The position numbers and the translations under genes were made by a program. A DNA stretch of 64,000 bases from Azospirillum sp. B21 (GTDB lineage: Bacteria; Pseudomonadota; Alphaproteobacteria; Azospirillales; Azospirillaceae), in the NCBI RefSeq assembly GCF_008364825.1, contig NZ_VTTO01000002.1, forward strand, positions 248,001 through 312,000, given 5' to 3'. Position 1 is the first letter of the stretch; every line of letters begins with the position of its first letter. A model generated the notes under the pieces. That model saw nothing but the letters and a program-made list of their open reading frames with translations. It was not told the origin of the DNA and searched no databases. Shown piece by piece: positions 8,427 to 16,824 of this stretch.

Positions 8427-9653
8427 TTGGACATCAGCGCTACCATTGCACAAGATCTCTGCGATGCAATCGGCCGTGAACTGGACACCGTCGTGTCCTT
8501 CATCGGCAAGGGCGGCACCGTCGCCGCCTCCACCGCGCGGGAGCGGATCGGCACCGGCCACCCGGCCGCAGCCGACATCGTCGCGCGGCGGCTGGACGAA
8601 CGTGCGGTCAGCCGGGAGGAGGCGGCCAAGTCGGGCGGGACGATGCGCGAGGGATACGCCATCGCCATCGACCTGGACGGCGAGCGGGTGGGGGCGCTGG
8701 CCGTCGCCGGGCCGGCCGATCAGGCCCGCCGATTCGCCCGCCTCGCCCGCCATTGGGCGGTGGCGACCCTGCGGGCCGAAACGGCAGAGACCCGCCGCGT
8801 CGCCCTGATGCGCGACCTGTCCGACCGGGTGGAACGCGAGGTCGGCGGGCTGGCCGCCGATCTGGCCGATGCCGGGCGCCGGCTGGACGCTGCGGTCGCC
8901 TCCGTCCGCACCGCCGGGACCGAGGGGCTGCGCCAGACCGCCGATGCCGCCGGTGCCGCGCGTGCCGTCGACGGGTCGGTCGGCGCCATCGCCGGCATGC
9001 TCGACCGGCTGGCCTCCACCTCCGACCAGATCTCCGGCGATACCAGCAAGGCGCGGGAAATCAGCCTTGCGGCGGCGTCCGACAGCGACCGCGCCACCAC
9101 CGTCATGAACTCCCTGCGTTCGGCGGCGGAGCAGATCGCCAGCGTGGTGAAGCTGATCAACGCCATCGCCAGCCAGACAAACCTTTTGGCGCTCAACGCC
9201 ACCATCGAGGCGGCGCGGGCGGGCGAGGCCGGGCGCGGATTCGCCGTCGTCGCCAACGAGGTGAAGGCCCTGTCGCGCCAGACCGCCGACGCGACCAAGC
9301 AGATCGCCGATCAGGTCGCCAACCTCCAGAAGGAGACCGCCGCGGTGGACGAGGCGCTGGGCCGCATCCATTCCACCATCGGCTCGATCCAGGCGATCAA
9401 CGGCACCGTAGCCGCCGCTATCGACGAGCAGGCGTCGCTGACCGCCGAGGTGGCGCGTTCGCTCGACCGCTCTCGCCAGGACGCCATGGCGGCGGAACAG
9501 CGGATCGGCGACGCCGAACAGACGCTGGGCGGGGTGACGCGCACGCTTGACGAACTGGCGACGCTGAGCCAGACCATCGCGGCGCGGGCGGGAAGCCTGG
9601 GCAGCGGGCTGGGCAGCCGGCTGTCCGACGCGCTGCGTCAGGTCCGCGGGTAG
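8427..9653 (+). CDS. Soluble chemoreceptor with diacid-recognition-like N-terminal domain
   Basis: A 408-residue methyl-accepting chemotaxis protein with no transmembrane segment, so probably a cytoplasmic receptor. Residues about 3-115 match the sugar-diacid recognition domain of CdaR-type regulators ([17 protein letters not shown] then [13 protein letters not shown]). The signalling domain follows, with the conserved tip [20 protein letters not shown] and [17 protein letters not shown]. No HAMP domain is seen. The start is a TTG at 8427 with GGGGAGA about seven bases upstream; no better ATG precedes the domain. Its last 16 bases overlap the convergent methyltransferase gene. The ligand is unknown; a carboxylate such as glycerate or glucarate is a guess from the domain. 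Confidence 0.85.
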   Translation: MDISATIAQDLCDAIGRELDTVVSFIGKGGTVAASTARERIGTGHPAAADIVARRLDERAVSREEAAKSGGTMREGYAIAIDLDGERVGALAVAGPADQARRFARLARHWAVATLRAETAETRRVALMRDLSDRVEREVGGLAADLADAGRRLDAAVASVRTAGTEGLRQTADAAGAARAVDGSVGAIAGMLDRLASTSDQISGDTSKAREISLAAASDSDRATTVMNSLRSAAEQIASVVKLINAIASQTNLLALNATIEAARAGEAGRGFAVVANEVKALSRQTADATKQIADQVANLQKETAAVDEALGRIHSTIGSIQAINGTVAAAIDEQASLTAEVARSLDRSRQDAMAAEQRIGDAEQTLGGVTRTLDELATLSQTIAARAGSLGSGLGSRLSDALRQVRG

Positions 9654-10447
9654 GGTTGCCGGTCCACCGGGTCGCCGCCGGGGCCGGTGATGATGCGGGC
9701 ACTGCCGCTTCGCGCGGCGGGGGCCGCACCGCCCGGCAGGGGCACGATCAGCCGGCGCTTGACCGGCTGCTGCGCCGCCCGGCGCGACACGCCGGCGAAG
9801 ATCTGCTTCGACGCCTCGATCATCGTCACCCCGGCGAAGGCCTTGAACCAGCGCACGCCGACCTCTTCCCAGGCCGGCGCCGTCTTCTGCAGGAAATGCG
9901 AGCGCAGCGGCGGGATGAACAGGGCGTGGCGGGTGCGTTCCGGCACGAACATGGTGTCGCGCAGCACCTGCTTCAGCTGCGAGGCGGAATAGGGGAAGCC
10001 GTGGCCGAAGGGCGTCCAGTCCGCGCGCGCCCACAGGCCGCGGCGGTTCGGCACCACCGCCAGCACCCGGCCGCCGCCGGCCAGCACGCGCCAGATCTCG
10101 CGCATCATCGGCCGCAGCTGTTCCGTGCCCTCCAGCCCATGCACCAGCAGGACGCGGTCGATGGTGTTGTCGCCGAAGGGCAGGTCGGCCTCGTCGCCCA
10201 GCGCCACCATGCCCGGCCCTTCCGCCGGCCAGAAGCTGACGCCCTGGCTGGCCGGCATCACGGCGACCACCCGGTCCGCCTCGCCCATGAAGGGACGCAG
10301 GTACGGAGTGGTATAGCCGACGCCGAGCACGATCTGGTCGCGCACGTCCGGCCAGATGGTGCGGATGCGGCGGCGGATCATCCGCTGGGCCGTCCTGCCC
10401 AATCCGGACTCGTAGAACTCCCTCAGATCGACGATATCTGTGTACAT
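9638..10447 (-). CDS. Class I SAM-dependent methyltransferase, divergent from gloB
   Basis: A 269-residue protein with a degenerate class I methyltransferase fold: motif I is replaced by [17 protein letters not shown], followed by [20 protein letters not shown] and a [20 protein letters not shown] block typical of alphaproteobacterial proteins encoded beside gloB. The C-terminal 70 residues are basic and rich in Pro and Ala. Start ATG 10447; the frame extends upstream but would overlap gloB. The start lies 54 bases from gloB, so a shared divergent promoter region is likely. Substrate is unknown. Its 3' end overlaps the chemoreceptor gene by 16 bases. Confidence 0.8.
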   Translation of the reverse strand: MYTDIVDLREFYESGLGRTAQRMIRRRIRTIWPDVRDQIVLGVGYTTPYLRPFMGEADRVVAVMPASQGVSFWPAEGPGMVALGDEADLPFGDNTIDRVLLVHGLEGTEQLRPMMREIWRVLAGGGRVLAVVPNRRGLWARADWTPFGHGFPYSASQLKQVLRDTMFVPERTRHALFIPPLRSHFLQKTAPAWEEVGVRWFKAFAGVTMIEASKQIFAGVSRRAAQQPVKRRLIVPLPGGAAPAARSGSARIITGPGGDPVDRQPYPRT

Positions 10448-10501
10448 GGTATCCCAAGCGTAACACGGGTTTCGTATCGCAACAGCAGGGAGTCCGCTGC
10501 C

Positions 10502-11269
10502 GTGGAGGTCATTCTCGTTCCGGCGTTCGCCGACAATTACATCTATGTGCTGCGCGACGCGGCATCCGGCAAGGTCGGCGTTGTCGATCCCGGCGACGCC
10601 GCCCCGGTGCAGGCCGAACTGGAGCGGCGCGGCTGGGTCCTGACCCACATCTTCCTGACCCACCATCACAACGATCATATCGGCGGCGTCGCGGAATTGA
10701 AGGCCCGTCACCGCGCCACCGTGATCGGCGCCCGTGCCGACGCCCACCGCATCCCCGACCTGGACGTGGCGCTGGGCGACGGCGACCGCACGGTGTTCGG
10801 GGAGCAAACCGCCCGCGTCATCGCCGTTCCCGGCCACACCAGCGGCCACATCGCCTTCTGGTTCGAGGCGGCGGAGACGCTGTTCAGCGGCGATACCCTG
10901 TTCTCGCTCGGCTGCGGCCGCCTGTTCGAGGGCACGCCCGCCCAGATGTGGGAGTCGCTGCAGGGTCTGCGGTCACTGACCGATTCGACCCGCGTCTATT
11001 GCGGCCACGAATACACCCAGTCCAACGGCCGCTTCGCCCTGACCGTCGACCCCGCCAATCCGGCCCTGCAACAGCGCATGGAGGAAGTCGCGGCATTGCG
11101 CGAACGGAACCAGCCGACCATCCCGACCACCATCGGCCTGGAACGTCGGACCAACCCCTTCCTGCGTGCCGACGACCCCGGCGTCCAGTCCGCCATCGGC
11201 ATGTCCGGCGCCCAGGCGGTGGACGTCTTCACCGAACTTCGCCACCGCAAGGACCATTTCCGCGGGTAG
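10502..11269 (+). CDS. gloB: Hydroxyacylglutathione hydrolase (glyoxalase II) GloB
   Basis: It hydrolyses S-D-lactoylglutathione to D-lactate and glutathione, the second step of methylglyoxal detoxification. The protein has 255 residues, the family norm. The binuclear metal motif THHHNDHIGG is intact, followed by VPGHTSGHIAFW, FSGDTLFSLGCGRLFEGT and CGHEYTQSN, all glyoxalase II signatures. The start is a GTG at 10502 with AGCAGGGA about ten bases upstream; there is no in-frame ATG between the divergent methyltransferase start and this point. The C-terminal substrate-binding part (NPFLRADDPGVQ then HRKDHFRG) is complete. Confidence 0.95.
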   Translation: MEVILVPAFADNYIYVLRDAASGKVGVVDPGDAAPVQAELERRGWVLTHIFLTHHHNDHIGGVAELKARHRATVIGARADAHRIPDLDVALGDGDRTVFGEQTARVIAVPGHTSGHIAFWFEAAETLFSGDTLFSLGCGRLFEGTPAQMWESLQGLRSLTDSTRVYCGHEYTQSNGRFALTVDPANPALQQRMEEVAALRERNQPTIPTTIGLERRTNPFLRADDPGVQSAIGMSGAQAVDVFTELRHRKDHFRG

Positions 11270-11296
11270 GAGCCGTCGCTCGGCTGCAGGTCCCGG

Positions 11297-14044
11297 TCAG
11301 AACTGCTTCAGCAGGCGGTCGATGTAGTTGCGTTCCTCCTGTGGGCGGCCGTATTGACCGGAGCGGCGGCGGAGTTCGTCGAGGATTTCGCGGGCGCGCT
11401 GAAGCTCCGACTGTTCCGGGATCTTCACGTCGTTGGAATCCTGCATGCCGTAGCCGGACGGGCGGCGGCCCAACGGGTCGCGGCCACGGCCGTTCTGGCG
11501 CGGCATCTGGCCCTGCTGGCCCATCATGGCCGGTCCCTGGCCCATCATCATCTGCTGGGCCATCTGTTCGGCCATGCCCTGCATCCCCTGCTGAAGCTGT
11601 TCCATCGCTTCGGTCTGCGACGGTACGGCGGCGCCGGGGGCGCCCCGCTGCAGGGCTTGGGCGGCGTCCCGCATGGCGCGTTCGGCGCGGCCCAGCGGCT
11701 GCGGGATCTCGCCGCCCTGCTGCTCGCCCATCCTGCGCATCAGCTCGCCAAGCTGGCGGCGCAGGGCTTCCTGCTGTTCGGCCTGCTTCTGCAGGGTCGG
11801 GCTACCGGGGTTCTGCTGGCCGTTCTGCTGCTGGCCGTTCTGCTGCTGGCCGTTCTGGTTGCGGCGCTGGTTGGGCTGGCGGTTGCGCGGCTGTTCGCCC
11901 TGCTGGCCCTGCTGTTGCTGGTCCATCGACTCCTGCGACTGGCGGAAGCTCTGGTCCAGAAGCTGCTGCTGCTGCTGTGCCAGCTTCTGCAACTGCTGCA
12001 TCATCTCCCAGTTCTGGTTCTGCTGCTGGCCGTTCTGCTGGTTCATCTGGGCCATGGCGCCGGAGCGCATGTTCTCCAGCATCTGCTGCAGCTGGGACAG
12101 CATCTGGCGCGCGGCGTCGCGCGATCCCGTCTGCGCCATCTCGCGCATCTGGTCGAGCATCTGCTGCAGGTCGTTGCGGTCCGTCATCTGGTCGGCCATC
12201 TCCGGCGGGACCATGGGCAGCTGCTCGCCGCGCTGCAGAGCTTCCATCATCCGCTGTTCCATGGCGTCCAGGAACTTGTCGAGCGCCGCCTGCAGCTCGT
12301 CCATCAGGCGGTTCAGCTCCTCGTCCGACGCATTCTTGTCAAGCGCCTCGGACAGCCGCTTCTCGGCGTCGCGCAGATCCTTCTCGGCCAGCGACAGGCC
12401 GCCGTCCTCGATGCGTAGCGCGGTTTCCCACATCAGCTGCTGCAGCGGGGGGATGGCCTCGGCGCTCTCATCCAGCATCAGCCGGGCGATGGCGGTGCGC
12501 ATAGACAGGAAGGCGACGATGTCGTCGCCATAGGTGCCGGGCCGGGCGGAGATCTCGGCCAGCGCGCGGGCGACCTGCACCCGCGAACCCTGCGGGTTGC
12601 GGGTCAGGATCTTGCGCTGGTTCACGATGGCGCGGGCGACCGGGTGGTTGAAGGTCCGTTCCGGCAGGGTGATCGCCGCATCCTCCGACCGGCCGGTCTG
12701 GCCGGCACCGTCGGTGGCGGTCAGGCGCACGGTCACCGGCATGCCGGCCCAGGGGTGGGCGGTCAGGTCCTGGAAGGCGGTGCTGTGCGCCTCCTTCGGG
12801 CGGAGTCCGGGCAGTGACAGCGCAAGCTCCAGCATCTCGGCGCCATCCGCCTTCTCCTGCGCCGCTTTCTTGTCGGCGTCGGTCTTCAAGGCGTCGGGCA
12901 CCGGCGTAACGGTGGGGGCGAGGCGGATTTGCGCCTTCACCTCGGTGAGGCCGTAATCGTCGCGGGCGGCATAGTCCAGCTTCAGGGCGCCGCGCTCCGC
13001 AGCCGATGGCGGGCTGGCATGGGCGATGATGGGCGCGCGGTCCGGCACCACCTCGATCGGCCAGGAGCCGAGCGTGCGGCCGCCCTGGGTGACGGAGATG
13101 CGGGTGCCGCCGGTCACCGGCCTTTGCACCTGGAAATTGGTGGAATCCACCGCCTCGAACTGGCCGGTCTGGTCGCCGGCCTCCAGGCTGGGGGTGCCGC
13201 TGCCGCCGGTGACGCGGGCCAGCACGAGGCTGCCCTGCGGAACCTGGACCGGCTGGTTGGCCGGCTGCTGGCCGGGCGCCTGCTTGTTGGCTCCTTGCTG
13301 GCCGGGGGGCGTAGGGCCGGGCGTGCCGGCTGGTGTGGCGGTGGAGCCGGATTTCAGGAAGACCGGCGGCAGCCCGGTATACTCGGGCGGGTTGATCCAG
13401 AGATCGAGCGTCGCCGTGGCCGTGGCGGAGCCGCCATCGAACCGCGGGGTCAGGGCGGCGGCCACCCGCGGGCGCCAGTCGCCCCAGGCGGCGGCCCCCG
13501 CCACAACCAGCGCCAGGATCACAAGGGCCCGCAAGGCGTAGCGGTCGTGCGACGGCACCTCGGTCCCCGGCCAGGCGACGCGGAGGCTGCGCATCGCGGC
13601 GCGGGCGCGCTCCTGGTGCAGGCGCCACAGGGCCTGGGCCATCGGGTCGTTGCCGGCCGGGCGGTCGCGAAGGGTGTGCAGCGGACGGTGGTCCAGGCCG
13701 CTGTCGCGCTCCAGTCGCCGTCGCGCCTCATCCTCGGCCGGGGCGCGGAAGCGCCGGACCCCGACGACGAGCGACAGCAGGAAGGCTGCGGCGAGCGCCA
13801 GCAGCGCCAGCGCATGCAGCCAGCCCGGCAACAGGATCAGCAGATTCAGCAGGGCCAGCGCCAGGAAGGCGCCCAGCACGGACAGCGGCGCCCACAGCGC
13901 CGGCCCAAGCCGTTCCCATAACAGCGCCGCGTGCGCCTGGGCCAGCCGGAAGCGCGGTTCCCGCACGCCATCGCCCTGCCGAATGCCGTCGGCAGGCCGG
14001 CTGTCGCCGAGTCCGGAGTCGCCGCGTCGCTCGTTCTGCTTCAT
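11297..14044 (-). CDS. TIGR02302/DUF4175-family large membrane protein
   Basis: A 915-residue protein of a family common in alphaproteobacteria and still without known function. Two hydrophobic segments lie near residues 45-85 and one near 160-180 (LRALVILALVVAGAAAW). A long periplasmic-looking part follows, with a Pro/Gln-rich patch about 235-265. From about residue 640 the C-terminal third is extraordinarily rich in Gln, Met and Asn (for example QQNGQQQNQNWEMMQQLQKL), with repeats of the NGQQQ type, and ends with a conserved SELQRAREILDELRRRSGQ helix and IDRLLKQF. Start ATG 14044 has GGAGGGGG upstream. It stands alone, 27 bases from the convergent gloB. Confidence 0.85.
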   Translation of the reverse strand: MKQNERRGDSGLGDSRPADGIRQGDGVREPRFRLAQAHAALLWERLGPALWAPLSVLGAFLALALLNLLILLPGWLHALALLALAAAFLLSLVVGVRRFRAPAEDEARRRLERDSGLDHRPLHTLRDRPAGNDPMAQALWRLHQERARAAMRSLRVAWPGTEVPSHDRYALRALVILALVVAGAAAWGDWRPRVAAALTPRFDGGSATATATLDLWINPPEYTGLPPVFLKSGSTATPAGTPGPTPPGQQGANKQAPGQQPANQPVQVPQGSLVLARVTGGSGTPSLEAGDQTGQFEAVDSTNFQVQRPVTGGTRISVTQGGRTLGSWPIEVVPDRAPIIAHASPPSAAERGALKLDYAARDDYGLTEVKAQIRLAPTVTPVPDALKTDADKKAAQEKADGAEMLELALSLPGLRPKEAHSTAFQDLTAHPWAGMPVTVRLTATDGAGQTGRSEDAAITLPERTFNHPVARAIVNQRKILTRNPQGSRVQVARALAEISARPGTYGDDIVAFLSMRTAIARLMLDESAEAIPPLQQLMWETALRIEDGGLSLAEKDLRDAEKRLSEALDKNASDEELNRLMDELQAALDKFLDAMEQRMMEALQRGEQLPMVPPEMADQMTDRNDLQQMLDQMREMAQTGSRDAARQMLSQLQQMLENMRSGAMAQMNQQNGQQQNQNWEMMQQLQKLAQQQQQLLDQSFRQSQESMDQQQQGQQGEQPRNRQPNQRRNQNGQQQNGQQQNGQQNPGSPTLQKQAEQQEALRRQLGELMRRMGEQQGGEIPQPLGRAERAMRDAAQALQRGAPGAAVPSQTEAMEQLQQGMQGMAEQMAQQMMMGQGPAMMGQQGQMPRQNGRGRDPLGRRPSGYGMQDSNDVKIPEQSELQRAREILDELRRRSGQYGRPQEERNYIDRLLKQF

Positions 14045-14237
14045 GCCGCCCCCTCCGCGCCGAATTGCAGCCGGTCCGCCGCCGCCCACCGATACTGCTG
14101 CGCACGCCAATCATATAGGCGCCGCCGATGGATTTTGCCCACCGGCGCGATGGTACAGCCCATCATTGCGCAGTGGCGAAACTATGGCGGCGAAACTATG
14201 GCGCGAAAATCCGAAGCGGACACAGGCGGTTGAGCCT

Positions 14238-15176
14238 TCAGTCGCCGTCGCCGGGCGGCAGCGGCTGGGACGGGGTGGCGCGGCGCCGGGTCTCGCGATG
14301 CAGGATGTACAGGCCGCTCGCCATCACCACCGCGGCCCCGATCACCATGGTGCCGGTCGGCACCTCCCCCCACATCAGCCAGCCGAAGCCGACCGCCAGC
14401 AAAAGCGAGGTGTAGTTCAGCGGCGCCACCACTGCGGCCGGCGCCAGCGAATAGGCCCGCGTCAGCGCCAGCTGCCCGCAGCCGCCCAGCAGCCCGGTCG
14501 CCACCAGCAGAAGCCAGTCCATCGGCTCCGGCGTGACCCAGGAAAAGGGCAGGGTCAGCCCCAGCAGGACGGTGGTCAGCAGGGTGAAATAGAAGACGAT
14601 GGTGTCCGGCGGTTCCGTCCGGCTCAGCTGACGGATGGCGATCATCGCCAGCGCATTGGTCAGCGCGCCGGCCAGCGCGATGATGGCCCCCAGGTTCAGC
14701 ACGTCGCCGCTGGGCTGCACGATGATCAGCACGCCGGCGAAGCCCACCAGCACCGCGCTCCAGCGGTGGATGCCGACCTTCTCGCTGAGCAGCGGCACGG
14801 AGAGCGCGGTGAGGAACAGCGGGGCGGCGAAGTTCAGCGCAATGGCATCGCCCAGCGGCAGCAGGTGGAACGACCAGAACATGGCGACCATGGTGGTCAG
14901 CCCGATCAGCGACCGCCCCATATGACCCCAGGGGTGGCGCGTGTACAGCGTGGACGCGAAGCCCTTGCCCAGATGGATCGACAGACAGACCGGAATCAGC
15001 GCGAACAGGCTGCGGAAGAACATCACTTCGGTCACCGGGAAGCGGTCCATCAGGAGCTTCGCCAGGACGTTCATCAGCGAGAAGAACAGCACCGACGCCA
15101 GCATCGAACCGATGCCGAGCGGGGTGTTGTCGATGCGCTTGTGCGGCTTGGAGAGGGTTTGCGGCGGGACTGTCAC
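14238..15176 (-). CDS. EamA-family (DMT superfamily) permease
   Basis: A 312-residue inner-membrane protein with about ten hydrophobic helices arranged as two EamA repeats: the first from SMLASVLFFSLMNVLAKLLM, the second from LGAIIALAGALTNALAMIAI. Such proteins export amino acids, purines or other metabolites, or act as uptake carriers; the substrate cannot be inferred here. It starts with GTG at 15176 with only a weak ribosome-binding site, so a slightly later start is possible. A hairpin lies immediately upstream and probably terminates the preceding FlaF-like gene. Confidence 0.85.
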   Translation of the reverse strand: MTVPPQTLSKPHKRIDNTPLGIGSMLASVLFFSLMNVLAKLLMDRFPVTEVMFFRSLFALIPVCLSIHLGKGFASTLYTRHPWGHMGRSLIGLTTMVAMFWSFHLLPLGDAIALNFAAPLFLTALSVPLLSEKVGIHRWSAVLVGFAGVLIIVQPSGDVLNLGAIIALAGALTNALAMIAIRQLSRTEPPDTIVFYFTLLTTVLLGLTLPFSWVTPEPMDWLLLVATGLLGGCGQLALTRAYSLAPAAVVAPLNYTSLLLAVGFGWLMWGEVPTGTMVIGAAVVMASGLYILHRETRRRATPSQPLPPGDGD

Positions 15177-15197
15177 GGTGCGCCGAGCCTACCAAGC

Positions 15198-15232
15198 GCA
15201 AACGCCCGCGTCACGGTGTCGCGACGCGGGCG
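15198..15232 (-). terminator. Hairpin terminator after the FlaF-like gene
   Basis: A perfect 10-base stem CGCCCGCGTC (15203-15212) pairs with GACGCGGGCG (15223-15232). Read on the minus strand it is followed by TTTGCGCTT. It lies 70 bases downstream of the FlaF-like gene. The T tract is short, so efficiency may be modest. Confidence 0.55.
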
Positions 15233-15301
15233 GTCATGTCCATGCGGTATGGCGGCGTTGCGAAAACCCGTCAGACCCGCCTGTATAAGGGATTGATGTT
15301 C

Positions 15302-15853
15302 TTAAACTTTGAACAGGCCGGACACTTCGGCCTCGGCGCGCAGCCAGTGTTCCTGCTCGCGCCCTTCCGGACGGCCTTCCTCTTCCCAGATCTGATAGGC
15401 GCGTTCCTGGATCATCCGGTTGCGCTGGCCGCTCAGCAGGCCCTCGGCGATGTTCATGTTCAGGCGGGCCAGCGAGACCAGCTTGCTCGTCTCGATTGCG
15501 CCCTGGGTCGCCAGCATGGTGGTGGAGACGACATACTGCGCCAGATTGCGCAGGTTGGCCTTCACCTCCGGCTCGACCGGGCAATCGTCGTTCAGCAGGA
15601 CGGTCTTGATCGCGATCCACAGCTTCAGATTCTGGTCCAGCGCGATGTTGACCTTGTCCGGATCCGGCGAATCCGATTCCAGAAGGCTGCTGGCCGCCTG
15701 CAGCAGGACGATGCTGTCCTGCTCCACCGACGCGAAGTTGGTCCGCAGAATGGTGTCGGCCCAGCTTTCCACCGGCGCTTCGAACACGGGTGCGGCAGCG
15801 GAAGGAGCGGTTGCGGGAGCAGCGGAGGCGGCGGTCTTGCGCTTGGTGGCCAT
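15302..15853 (-). CDS. FlaF-like/DUF2934 fusion protein
   Basis: A 183-residue cytosolic protein. Residues about 1-25 are a basic, Ala-rich leader. Residues about 60-115 resemble FlaF, the alphaproteobacterial flagellin-synthesis regulator (VNIALDQNLKLWIAIKTVL and PEVKANLRNLAQYVVSTT match its ALxxNxxLW and RAxIxxLxxxV pattern). Residues about 145-175 are a DUF2934 motif (RAYQIWEEEGRPEGREQEHW). FlaF acts with FlbT on flagellin mRNA translation in Caulobacter. No flagellin or flbT gene is in this window, so the role is open. Start ATG 15853 has GGGGAA upstream; an open upstream extension looks non-coding. The FlaF assignment is by eye and moderate; DUF2934 is firm. Confidence 0.7.
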   Translation of the reverse strand: MATKRKTAASAAPATAPSAAAPVFEAPVESWADTILRTNFASVEQDSIVLLQAASSLLESDSPDPDKVNIALDQNLKLWIAIKTVLLNDDCPVEPEVKANLRNLAQYVVSTTMLATQGAIETSKLVSLARLNMNIAEGLLSGQRNRMIQERAYQIWEEEGRPEGREQEHWLRAEAEVSGLFKV

Positions 15854-15988
15854 GGTGGGTTCCCCGGGGAGCGTTCGGTCCGGGTCCACTTGAGCCAACC
15901 ATGTTTAAAATGCAGTTAAGACGCTACCGCGGCGCGCGCTTTCCCACTGCCAGACGCCGCGACACGATGTCCTGTCGCGCGGATGGGT

Positions 15989-16648
15989 TCAGGGGCCGCC
16001 GAAAGGCAAACGGTAATAAAAGCCGAAGACGTTGTTGGTGCCCGCCGCCGGATCCCCTGCGGCGGCATCGTTGACGATGCGGCTGTAGCCCAGGCTGAAG
16101 CGGGAGTTGTTGTCGAATTGATATCCCAGTTCCAGCTGCGAGCGGAATTCGGTGGTGGGCGCGCCGTCCCGCCGCACGGCGGGCAGGGTGCCGGCGCCGA
16201 CGCTGGGCGTGAAGACGAAGGAGCCGAGCGGGACGTCGATCAGCACGCCGCCCATGATGCCGGCCAGCCCGCCGGAAACACCTGCGCTTCCCGTTCCGGG
16301 CAGCCCGCCGGCCAGCCCGGTCACGGCGCCGCGCGGGGTCAGGCTGCTTCCCGTGCCTGGCCCGATCCAGGGCTGCACGCTGGCGTAGCCTTCGATCTGC
16401 GGGATCAACGAGGCGCCGATCCTCATCTTGCTGTTGAGGACGGTGAGGCTGCTGTCCGCCGGCGGCTGCAGGCTGTAGGCGAGGCCGCCCAGCGCCCAAT
16501 TGCCGAATCGCCCGTCGGCGTCGATCGTCTGTGCCGCTGCCGGTCCCGCATGGATGCACGTAAGGATGGCGGCGAGCGCACCGGCGATCAGGCCGGCCCG
16601 CGCCGTGGCGGGAGTGCTGTGCGTCAGGTGGCTGAACAGGCGGTTCAC
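15989..16648 (-). CDS. Small outer-membrane beta-barrel candidate
   Basis: A 219-residue exported protein. GTG 16648 with GGAGGG six bases upstream is the best start. A signal peptide ends near residue 40 (LIAGALAAILTCIHAGPAAA). The mature part begins QTIDADGRFGNWALGGLAYS and alternates short beta-type segments with a Gly-rich middle, then ends in strand-like pieces (FRSQLELGYQFDNNSRFSLG, then FGFYYRLPFGG). This pattern fits an outer-membrane barrel of about eight strands, similar in style to lipid A 3-O-deacylase or OmpW-like proteins, but I recognise no family and see no catalytic motif. It is monocistronic, 135 bases upstream of the FlaF-like gene. Confidence 0.6.
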   Translation of the reverse strand: MNRLFSHLTHSTPATARAGLIAGALAAILTCIHAGPAAAQTIDADGRFGNWALGGLAYSLQPPADSSLTVLNSKMRIGASLIPQIEGYASVQPWIGPGTGSSLTPRGAVTGLAGGLPGTGSAGVSGGLAGIMGGVLIDVPLGSFVFTPSVGAGTLPAVRRDGAPTTEFRSQLELGYQFDNNSRFSLGYSRIVNDAAAGDPAAGTNNVFGFYYRLPFGGP

Positions 16649-16824
16649 GGGCACCCTCCGGTGACGCGTCGGCTCCAAGCAGGCGTTCTCGGCCACTATA
16701 ACGATGGGGCGTGGCCGTCGTCCCATGGTGTATCGGCGCTACCCCTAGGATGTCGTGATTGGCATCGGCGTTTCAACCATGAAAGCAGGAGCGGGGCGGG
16801 GCGCTGCTCTGTTACCATCACGTC

